Of a stretch of DNA of 64,000 nucleotides, positions 55,345 through 64,000 are shown one piece after another. The notes beneath the pieces were generated by a model. That model had not been told where the DNA came from, did not search any database, and was given only the letters and a program-made list of their open reading frames with translations. Within the stretch, counting starts at the first letter, position 1, and every line of letters begins with the position of its first letter. The stretch spans positions 1 through 64,000 of the forward strand of contig WTXG01000119.1 in the NCBI GenBank assembly GCA_022496185.1. Direction: 5' to 3'. Source of the stretch: Multifurca ochricompacta. Lineage: Eukaryota; Basidiomycota; Agaricomycetes; Russulales; Russulaceae. The position numbers and the translations under genes are program-made.

Positions 55345-58300
55345 TTGGCTCTACCCCTTCGGCCTGGGCACGAGCATTACATGTAACCTCTGTGTATACT
55401 AGTCGCTTCAAATCACTGAAAATACCAGTACATTTCAAGACTACACAGAGGACGGCCGACCATGACATCCTGATAGACTCAGGAGCCACTGATAACTTCA
55501 TCAGCCCACGAATGGCAAGAACCATGGGCTTGGGGATGCTGGAACTCCCCCAGGAAAAGAATATTTGGAATATAGACAGAATGGCCAATAGAGCTGGAAG
55601 GATAACCCATTACACTGACCTCAATGTCCAGGTGGGAGAGAGAACAAAAGTGATTCGATTCCTCATCACCAATCTAGGAAATGAAGATCTAATCCTAGGA
55701 TATCCATGGCTGGCTGCATTCGAACCAAAGATCAACTGGAATGACACGACCATGGATAAAGAATTCTATCCTGTTCTCATTATGTTGTTAGGGTACGATT
55801 ATGCCATCCGACACACAAGAGCAGAGGAAGGAGACCCTGGTTGTTGCTACACCACGAAAGCATCAGAACTTGCCCAAAAGGCAGTAGAAGGACATACAGA
55901 GAAGACTTTTGAGGAGGTGGTGCCGGAAGCCTACCACCGACACTGGAAGGTATTCTCGGAAGAAGAGTCACAACGCTTCCCACCTGTGTGACCTTGGGAC
56001 CATGCCATCGAGTTCGCACCTGATACCCCATCAGCCATCGACTGCAAAATCTATCCATTGTCCCAGAAAGAGCAAATGGCACTCACGGCATTCCTCAAAG
56101 AGCACCTTGCAAAGGGGTATATTCGTCCATTGAAGTCACCATATGCATCACCTTTCTTCTTCATCAAAAAGAAAGACAGTAAACTTCGACCTGTTCAGGA
56201 CTACTGATGAATAAATGCCCATACCATAAAAAACGCATATCCTCTCCCCCTTATCTCCAAGCTCATCGACACCATGCGGGACAAATCCCTCTTTTCCAAA
56301 ATGGACGTCCAGTGGGGATACAACAACATCAGGATTAAGGAAGGAGACCAATGTAAAGCAGCGTTTAAGACCAACCAGGGACTCTTTGAGCCGAATGTTA
56401 TGTTCTTTGGCCTTACCAACTCACCCGCTACCTTTCAATCCATGATGAACCACATTTTCCGCAATCTCATTCTCATGGGCAAAGTGGTGGTATACATGGA
56501 CGATATCCTCGTGGCTACAGCAGATGATTTGATCCATCACCGAGAGCGGGTTCACCAAGTATTGGATATTTTACATGAACACAATCTATATCTTAAACCA
56601 GCCAAGTGCTCGTTCGAACAATGGAGCGTAGAATACCTGGGAGTTATCCTGGAAGGAGGACGTGTGCGGATGGACCCAATAAAAGTGCAAGGAATCTGGG
56701 AGTGGCCCATACCCATGTGTGTCAAAGACATGCAATCCTTCATTGGATTCTGCAATTTCTACTGACAATTTGTATGAGGGTTTTCGGGAATCGCCCAACC
56801 ATTGAACAGGCTGTTGAAGAAAGATACACCTTGGCACTGGGGAAACGAGCAGCAACAAGCCTTTGAACAGATCTGAGACATTGTGGGCTCAGAACCGGTT
56901 CTTTTACAACCAGACCTAGAGAAACCTTTTGAACTTGAAGTCGATGCATCGCACTTTGTGAACAGGGCAGTACTAAACCAATGGGATGCAGCAGGGTTGC
57001 TTCATCCAGTCGCCTTCTATTTGGAGACATTCTCACCAGCAGAATGAAATTACAACATTTGGGACAGAGAACTGCTCGCCATTGTAAAAGCACTACGACA
57101 TTGGTGACCGTATCTAGCAGGGACCCCCCATAAAACCATTATCCACACCGACCACTCCAACCTGTTATATTGGAAGGAACCCCACAAGATTAGTTGATGG
57201 GTCGCTTGCAAAGTCCTAGAGCTGGAGGAATATAACTTCATGTTAAAACACATCGCAGGGAGTCGCAATGCGTGCACAGATGCTTTGTCGCGACGACCTG
57301 ACTTGAACAATGGAGGAGAGGACAACAATGATGTCACAGTCCTCCCTGATGAGGTCTTCACAAAAACAGCTGTCATGAGCCTCCATGACATGGATTTATG
57401 GGCCCAAGTGTCACAAAATATGAATCAACAACTGTGTCAATCATGGGCAGACGCACATAACCTGAAGAAAATTGACGGCCTTTGGTGGAAGGACGGGGAT
57501 CGACTCGTTGTCACCGGTGGCGACAACATTAAGAGGGGGGTGATCCATTTTCACCACGACCTCCCCTCCGCAGGCCACCCCAGTATTGCTAACATGTACA
57601 CCCTGGCTAAACAAGATTACTGGTGGCCAAACATGAAGAAGGATGTGGAGAACTATGTGAAAGGATGTGCGGACTGCCAAGCCAATAAAGTAAACACACA
57701 CCCAAACCCACCAGCACTGTTCCCAATCACACCTACAGCCTCACTACCATTCCAGACCATCGCAATGGACTTCATCATCAAGCTCCCCATTTCCAGAGGT
57801 TTTGATTCCATCTTGACCATCACCGACCATGACTGTTCTAAAGCGGCACTATTCATACCCTGCAATGAATCCATCACAGCGGAGGGAGTAGCCAAACTTT
57901 ACCTGGATCATGTCTACAGCACTACAGCCTCCCAGAAAAGATCATCTCTGACTGTGACCCACGTTTCACCTCTGCATTTGCTAAGGCGCTCTGTAAGACC
58001 TTGGACGTCACCCAAAATATCTCGACTGCCTACCATCCACAAACTGACGGACAATCAGAAAGAACGAACCAATGGTTGGAACAGTACCTTTGGTTCTGGT
58101 GCAATGGACGGCAGGATGATTGGGCTGATTGGCTGGCAACGGCAGAGTTTGCACATAACTCATGGCCCAATGGGACCACCAAGACCCCTCCATTTTCACT
58201 CATAATGGGATGGACGCCACAGACCAACTGGACCAAGAAACCCACAAACATCCCATTAGCTGAGCAGCGTATCAACCAATGGGAAGAGGTCAGGAAATCA

Positions 58301-58807
58301 GCCAATGAGAACCTGCTAAAGGCGCAAAAGACCCTATCTGAAAGGCTGTCGAAGTTCACACCTTATCAGACCAATGACCTCATCTGGCTGGAAGGGAAGA
58401 ACATCCACATGTCACACCCCACTGCCAAATTAGCTCCCCAATGCCATGGGCCTTTCACGATAACGAGGAAGCTGTCAGATGTGTCATATGAACTCAAGCT
58501 CCCACCCACATGGAGAATCCATCCGGTCTTTCACACCAGACTTCTGACACCTTACAAGGAGACATCCCTGCATGGGGAAAACTTCCCAAGACCTCCCCCT
58601 GAATTAATTGATGGAGAAGCGGAATGGGAAGTGGAACAAATTCTAGACTCCTCATGTAAAGGCCGAGGGCGCAAGCTGCATTACCTAGTCAAGTGGAAAG
58701 GATTCCCAGACTCTGACAACTCCTGGGAACCAGCCAGGAATATCTTTGCCCCGGTTCTTATCACGGAGTTTCATGCCCGTCACCCAGAAGCACCCAAGAA
58801 TAGTTAA
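55345..58807 (+). pseudogene. pol: Gyp-2 pol: protease, RT, RNase H, integrase, chromodomain
   Basis: Pol lies in the -1 frame relative to gag and overlaps its end. Protease ILIDSGATDNFIS is near 55468. RT includes [13 protein letters not shown] and VVVYMDDILVATADDLIHHR near 56490. RNase H has ELEVDASHF near 56935 and HTDHSNLLYW near 57148. The integrase zinc region is GHPSIANMYTLAKQDYWWPN and CADCQANK near 57670; the core has MDFIIKLPISRGFDSILTIT. After a frame change near 57918 comes [14 protein letters not shown] near 58036, then HPVFHTRLL and the chromodomain [17 protein letters not shown] (58681-58731). Stop at 58805-58807. At least eight in-frame stops are present, mostly TGA, at 55989, 56206-56211, 56763, 56775, 56874, 57046 and others. 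Confidence 0.9.
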
Positions 58808-58845
58808 AAGGAGATGACCCCAAGCCCCAGCTGAACCCCCAGTAC

Positions 58846-60082
58846 ATGCTCTCTCAGCAACGTCCTACAACCCAACAGTCTATCATGTCTTTCATCGCTG
58901 CCAATGCCGCCGTCGACGCTTTCACTTCCTTCCATGTAGTTGTCAAGAACTTCCCCTCAGCACACCCTTCCACTCATCCCTTGTCACTGATCGACTATGA
59001 AGCTGCCGAAGCTTGGGTCAAAAATCAGTCCCCCAACCCAAATGACGACTTTGAACACAGCAAGGAGCCACACCCAAATGACCTATTGGGTATGGAATTG
59101 GATGACAAAGTACCCAAGTTCCCCTTCTTTGCTAATAACCCCAACTCTTCCATGTACTTCCCCCTCAAGATCACTATGGCCAATGGGACGACCGCTATTG
59201 CCAAGTACATATTTTATACCAATGGAGGGATGGACGTTGCTGGATGTATGAAGAAGGATGGCCCAGTTTATGGGGCCCCGGTTTATTTGGAGGAAAGGTA
59301 CACAGGTCATCTTCATCACACCATGACCAATGAGCAGCTCAGGCACTTAGCTGCTGAAGACTCATGAGCCTTTGCGATCGACAAGGTATTGAACGACATG
59401 CAACTTCCATGTCTCAAGGCAGAGGTGATGAGGTTGCGAAAGAACTGACATTGCATACAACACTGAACAAGCAGTACAAAGAGCATGTGAGGATGATGGC
59501 ACGACTGACTAATGGGATGTTCCAAGTAGAACAGGAGTTGGTGGAGATTCAGAAAAGGTTGGAGATGGGAGATGCATACCAGACCATCGCAGAAAGGTAC
59601 ACCGATACATATGCATGCCCCCTTCCCCACGATCGTTGGGGGCTGCTCCGTGGTTGCTGCTGAATTGGTTTGAGATGCTGCGTATGCATGAGAACCCCTG
59701 CGGAGAGACCTGCTGGCGATGCGACAGCAAGTACCATATCAGCTGGAATTGCCCCCTCAATCGCAAATGGTGCTGGCATTGTCGCAGCAACCTTCACTGG
59801 AGTTGGTTCTGCATCTTCTGCCATATGGGAGTTGCCCTGACAATTATCAACCCATCTGGATGGTGCGGCAAATGCCTCCAACATAATGTGGGGCACTGCG
59901 AGTTGGATTGTCCAATCCACAATCTATGCTACTCCTGTGGTCAGCGTGGCCCCTACGGGTTTCTCCATGCACACAGATGCCCTCAGGACTTGGACAAGGA
60001 GAATTACACGCTGGATGATTGTAATGTAGCTGACGATTATCTGGACCTAGTGCAGGATGATGATGGTATGAGTCGTTTCTAG
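58846..60082 (+). pseudogene. Gyp-2 ORF3 (env position), coiled coil plus four Cys/His knuckles
   Basis: MLSQQRPTTQQSIMSFIAAN starts a protein of about 410 residues. The N-terminal half is unrecognised (SSMYFPLKITMANGTTAIAK, GGMDVAGCMKKDGPVYGAPV). A helical, heptad-like segment follows (LKAEVMRLRKE..., about 59417-59590). After two frame changes comes a Cys-rich region near 59710-59970 with CX2CX4HX4C twice, CX2CX6HX4C once and a last CYSCG...H cluster. The acidic end is DDYLDLVQDDDGMSRF. A TGA is at 59365. No signal peptide or membrane segment, so it does not look like an envelope protein. It may bind nucleic acid (inference from the knuckles). Confidence 0.85.
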
Positions 60083-60099
60083 CTGGGTCAGCTAGAACC

Positions 60100-60708
60100 A
60101 GAAGAGGGGGTGATGTTACAATCCCTGCCAAGCACCCCATTTTCTTCCACCTTCCCAACGATGACCCCTCTTTACCACCCACTCTGCACTTCATGATTAT
60201 GTCTCCATCCTGGGATCCATCATGTGCCCTGCTCCCATCCCCGTGACTTGCTTTGGACTTGTTGACCTGTTGTTTATCCATGTTTGACTCCTTATCTCTT
60301 TATCTCATTATCTCTTTATCTTTACAACCGGACACTTACTTAATACCCTATCAGAAGCCAGGCTTTATGCCATCCACTTTCATATATTCAGGCCCACCTG
60401 ACTCCGCAGTTCTTATCTCGTAGATGCCCACCTTGTTACGTATATAAGCCCACTGTAGCTACACTGTAGACTCCAGACTTGACTTATTGAATACATTGGT
60501 GCCTGTCTTCTGGACATCCCCTTGAATCTGTGACTCAATTGTCTCAAGTGCTTCCGGCACTTTTCTGCTCAACATTGTCTTAGGGATCAGCCCCTTTGAC
60601 TTTGACTCATCTCACTTACACTCCAAGAAGCCTTATTGGTTTCTTACCTGAACCCATGAATTGCACTGTCACACAAGTCATGTGGAATGTCCCACACCGG
60701 GCGTAACA
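60100..60708 (+). repeat. Polypurine tract and 3' LTR of Gyp-2
   Basis: AGAAGAGGGGGTGA (60100-60113) is followed by the 595-bp LTR ending GGCGTAACA, then the TTTCA duplication. Confidence 0.93.
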
Positions 60709-60713
60709 TTTCA

Positions 60714-61459
60714 GCAATGGTTTGATATGCATCTCCAATCTCCAACCTCTTCCTAATTTCCATCAGCTCCTGTTCCACCTGGAACATGCCACTCATCAAC
60801 CTCATCATTTGTTTTGCATACTCCTGGTATTGTCTATTGAGTGTTGTGCACAGTGTCAAAGTCTTCAACAGTCTCATCACCTCAGCTTTGAGACACAGGA
60901 GGCGCATATTGTTCAATACCTCATCAATTGCAAATGCCCAAGAGTCATCAGCGGCTAGGTGACTCAGTTGTTTGTCACTTAGCATGTGATGGAGATGTCC
61001 AGTGTATTGCTCTTCCAAATAGACTGGTGCTCCATAAACTGGCCCATCCTTCTTCATACATCCCATGACATCCATACCTCCATTCATGTAGAAGATGTAC
61101 TTGGCAATGGCCTTTTCTCCATTTGCCATTGTGATTTCAAGGGGGAAATACATTGATGAGTTTGGGTTGTTAAGGAAGAAGGGGAATTCAGGTGCTTCAT
61201 CATCTAACTCTATGCCTAGGAGATTGTTCAGGTGAGGCTCTTCTGAATGGTCAAAGTCATTGTTGGGGTTGGGAGATTGCCTCTTTACCTGTGCTTCAGT
61301 GGCTTCATAGTCAATCAGGGAGGAGGGGCATGTAGATGGGTGAGCGGAAGGGAAAGCTTCAATGGTGACAGTGGGAGAGGTGAAGGCATCGATGGTGGTG
61401 TTGGCAGTGATGAAAGACATGATAGACTGTTGTGTGGTAGAATGTTGCTGAGGGAGCAT
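60714..61459 (-). pseudogene. G1 ORF3, N-terminal two thirds
   Basis: The reverse strand opens MLPQQHSTTQQSIMSFITAN at 61459 and stays open for about 250 codons to the Gyp-2 insertion: SSMYFPLEITMANGEKAIAK, GGMDVMGCMKKDGPVYGAPV, then a helical segment LKAEVMRLLKTLTLCTTLNR and QVEQELMEIRKRLEIGDAYQ. This copy lacks stops here although the element is old and CpG-poor. Confidence 0.85.
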
Positions 61460-61559
61460 GTACTGGGAGAAATTGGCCAGGGATCCTTCCCTTTTTAACT
61501 ATCTTTGGGCACTTCAGGATGTCAGGTGTGGAACTCTGAGATAAGGACTGGGGCAAAGA

Positions 61560-64000
61560 TATTTCTGGCTGGTTCCCATGAGTTGTCAGAGTCTGGGAAT
61601 CCTTTCCACTTGACTAGGTAGTAGAGTTTGTGCCCTCGGCCTTTACATATTGAGTCCAGAATTCATTCTACTTCCCACTCTGCTTCTCCATCAACTAATT
61701 TGGGGGGGGGTCTTGGGAAGTTTTCCCCATGTAGGGATGTTTCCTTGTATGGTGTCAGGAGTTTGGCATGGAAGACCAGATGGATCCTCCATGTGGATGG
61801 AAGTTCGAGTTCATATGTGATGTCTGACAGCTTCTGTGTGATTTTGAAAGGTCCATGGCATTGGGGCACCAATTTGGCTATTGGATGTGACGTGTGAATG
61901 TTCTTTCCTTCCAGCCACACAAGATCATTGGTCTGATAAGGTGTGAAGTTTGACAGTTTCTCTGATAAGGCCTTTTGCACCTTCAGCAGGTTCTCATTGG
62001 CCAATTTCCTGGCCTCTTCCCATTGGTTGATACACCATGTAGCTGATGGGACATTCATGGGTTTGTCAGCCCAGGTAGTTTGGGGTGTCCATCCCATGAT
62101 AAGTGAGAATGGGGGAACTTTCATAGTGCCATTAGGCCAGGAATTATGTGCAAACTCTGCTGTTGCCAGCCAGTCAGCCCAATTGTCTTGCTGTCCATTA
62201 CACCAGAATTGGAGATATTGTTCCAACCACTGGTTCATCCTTTCTGACTGCCCATCAGTTTGTGGATGATAGGCTGTTGAGATGTTTTGGGTTATGTCCA
62301 GGGTTTTACAGAGTGCCCTGGCAAACATCAAGGTGAAGCGTGGGTCTCGGTTGGAGATGATCTTCTCAGGGAGGCCGTAGTGTCAGTAGATGTGATCTAG
62401 GTAGAGCTTGGCCACTCCTTCTGCCATGATAGATTCATTACAAGGTATGAACAATGTGGCTTTGGAGCAGTCATGGTCCATGATGGTCAGGATGGAATCA
62501 AAGCCTCTGGAGAGCAGTAGTTTGACAATGAAGTCCATGGCAATGGTCTGAAATGGCAGAGAGGTTGTGGGGGTGATTGGTGATATTGCCGGTGGGTGTG
62601 GGTGTGTGTTTACTTTGTTGGCTTGGCAATCTGCACATCCCTTCACATATTCTTCGACATCTTTCTTCATGTTGGGCCACCAATAGTCTTGTTTGGCAAG
62701 GGCATAGGTGTTTGCAATGCCAGGGTGTCCAGCAGAGGGAAGGTCGTGGTGAAAATGGATCACCCCCCTCTTAATGTTGTCACCACCAGTGACAACAAGA
62801 TGATCCCCATCCTTCCACCAAAGGCCATCAATCTTTTTCAGATTATGTGCATCTGCCCATGACTGGCATAACTGCTGGTTCATATTTTGTGACACCTGGG
62901 CCCATAGATCCATATCATGAAGACTGACAATGGCTGTTCATGCAAAAACCTCTTCAGGGAGGACTGTGACATCATTATTGTCTTCCTTGCCATTGTTCAA
63001 GTTGGGTCATCATGACAGAGTGTCTGCATGCACATTGCAACTTCTGGCAATATGTTTCAGGGTGAAATTGTACTCCTCGAGTTCCAAGACTTCACAAGTG
63101 ACCCATTGACTGATCTTATGTGGTTCCTTCCAATATAGTAAGTTAGAGTGGTCAGTATGGATGATGGTTTTATGGGGGGTCCCTGCTAGGTATGGTCACC
63201 AATGGCATAGGGCTTTCACAATGGCTAACAGCTCTCTGTCCCAGATATTGTAGTTTCATTTGGCTGGGGAGAAGGTTTCAGAATAAAAGGCTACTGGGTG
63301 TAGGATTCTGGTAGTGTCTCTTTGGTTTAATACTGCTCTGTTGGCAAAGTGTGATGTGTCAACTTTGAGCTTGAATGGTTTTCCTAAATCTGGCTGGAGG
63401 AGGACAGGCTCAGACCCTACAATATTTCAGATTTGCTCGAATGCTAGCTGTTGGTCTGCTCCCCAGTGCCAGGGTACATCCTTCTTCAGTAGCCCATTAA
63501 GTGGTTGCATGATGCCTGAGAATCTGTGTATGAAACATTGATAGAAATTGCAAAAGCCTATGAAGGATTGTACATCTTTTACGCATGTGGGTGTGGGCCA
63601 TTCCCAAATCCCTTGCACCTTTATTGGGTCCATTTGCACCTGACCTCCTTCAAGTATGACTCCTAAATACTCAACACTCCGCTGTTCAAAGGAACATTTA
63701 GCTGGTTTGAGGTACAAGTTGTGCTCATGTAAAATATCCAGTACCTGATGCACCTGTTCTCAATGGTGGTTCACATCACTGGTAGTTGTGACCAGAATGT
63801 CATCCATGTAGACCACCACTTCTCCTGTAAGGATGAGATCACAGAAAATATGATTCATCATGGATTGAAATGTGGCTGGTGAATTTGTCAGGCCAAAGAA
63901 CATCACATTGGGCTCAAACAGTCCTTGGTTTGTTCTAAATGCTGCTTTACATTGGTCACCCTCCTTGATCCTGATGTTATTATATCCCCATCGCATGTCC
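61560..64000 (-). pseudogene. pol: G1 pol: RT, RNase H, integrase, chromodomain
   Basis: From the right edge on the reverse strand: RT ([30 protein letters not shown] near 63810, CSFEQRSVEYLGVILEGGQV), RNase H (63420-62920, with stops), the integrase zinc region (GHPGIANTYALAKQDYWWPN, CADCQANK near 62630), a core with MDFIVKLLLSRGFDSIL near 62520 and [14 protein letters not shown] near 62260, the C-terminus RIHLVFHAKLL near 61770, and a chromodomain ([14 protein letters not shown] near 61600) after a frame change. It continues beyond 64000. Confidence 0.88.

Larger units (their letters stand above)
53212..60708 (+). mobile_element. Ty3/gypsy chromodomain retrotransposon Gyp-2 (7497 bp)
   Basis: It has the TSD TTTCA (53207-53211 and 60709-60713) inside G1 ORF3, with LTRs at 53212-53807 and 60114-60708. 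The layout is as in Gyp-1. Gag and pol are almost free of indels but carry many TGA stops that are CGA in Gyp-1, a decay pattern opposite to that of Gyp-1. Confidence 0.95.
31501..64000 (-). mobile_element. Ty3/gypsy element G1, reverse strand, runs off the right edge
   Basis: This is the outermost element of the right half. Pieces are the 3' LTR (31501-32095), ORF3 end (32096-32517), ORF3 middle (53122-53211), then ORF3 start, integrase and RT (60714-64000). It is interrupted by Copia-B at a TCTGC duplication and by Gyp-2 at a TTTCA duplication. It is the same family as Gyp-1 and Gyp-2 but older. Its 5' LTR, gag and protease are outside the window. Confidence 0.9.

Overview
This window is a nested block of transposable elements with no recognisable host gene. 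It most likely comes from a mushroom-forming basidiomycete (inference). The grounds are introns of about 45-66 nt with GTRNGT donors and CTRAY branch sites, a BED-finger hAT transposase of a type I know from agaricomycetes, chromodomain Ty3/gypsy elements of the Tf1/sushi type, and widespread CpG to TpG/CpA decay between repeat copies. Most elements could be delimited to the base by target-site duplications (TSDs): 8 bp for hAT, 5 bp for LTR elements, TA for Tc1/mariner.

Left part (1-22275). A hAT end (1-746) abuts a chromodomain gypsy relic (G2, 747-2820). G2 lies in an old Ty1/copia element, Copia-C2 (2821-17316). C2 is split by two hAT elements (3069-4515 and 4585-11826), a solo copia LTR that itself holds a hAT (13660-15627, 13999-15449), and a Tc1/mariner deletion derivative (15856-16770). 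The 7.2-kb hAT carries a decayed transposase gene with eight introns and a 5'-truncated LINE. Next come another hAT (17331-18767), a copia gag scrap, a tRNA-like sequence, a 56-bp tandem repeat, and a gypsy gag relic split by a solo LTR.

Middle and right (22276-64000). A reverse-strand copia relic, Copia-B2 (22276-31489), has its 3' LTR split by Copia-C (22407-27467). From 31501 to beyond the right edge lies a reverse-strand gypsy, G1. It is split by Copia-B (32518-53116, reverse) and by gypsy Gyp-2 (53212-60708, forward). Copia-B is split in turn by the nearly intact Copia-A (33067-39606, forward) and by Gyp-1 (41054-48499, forward).

The most unusual signal is in the LTRs of the Copia-A/B group (nine copies). 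Just downstream of the TATA box, each carries what looks like a complete 53-56 nt spliceosomal intron (GTAAGT, CTAAC/T, AG). About 20 bp further on, each has a second copy of the two flanking exon pieces joined exactly as if that intron had been spliced out. The exon sequences differ between LTR subfamilies, yet the two copies inside each LTR match. The intron donor is buried in a hairpin of up to 14 perfect base pairs. The gypsy family carries an 11-nt self-priming signal (transcript start complementary to the primer-binding site) and an extra third reading frame in the env position, with a coiled coil and four Cys/His knuckles. The copia elements have a primer-binding site matching the anticodon arm of initiator tRNA-Met (half-tRNA priming).
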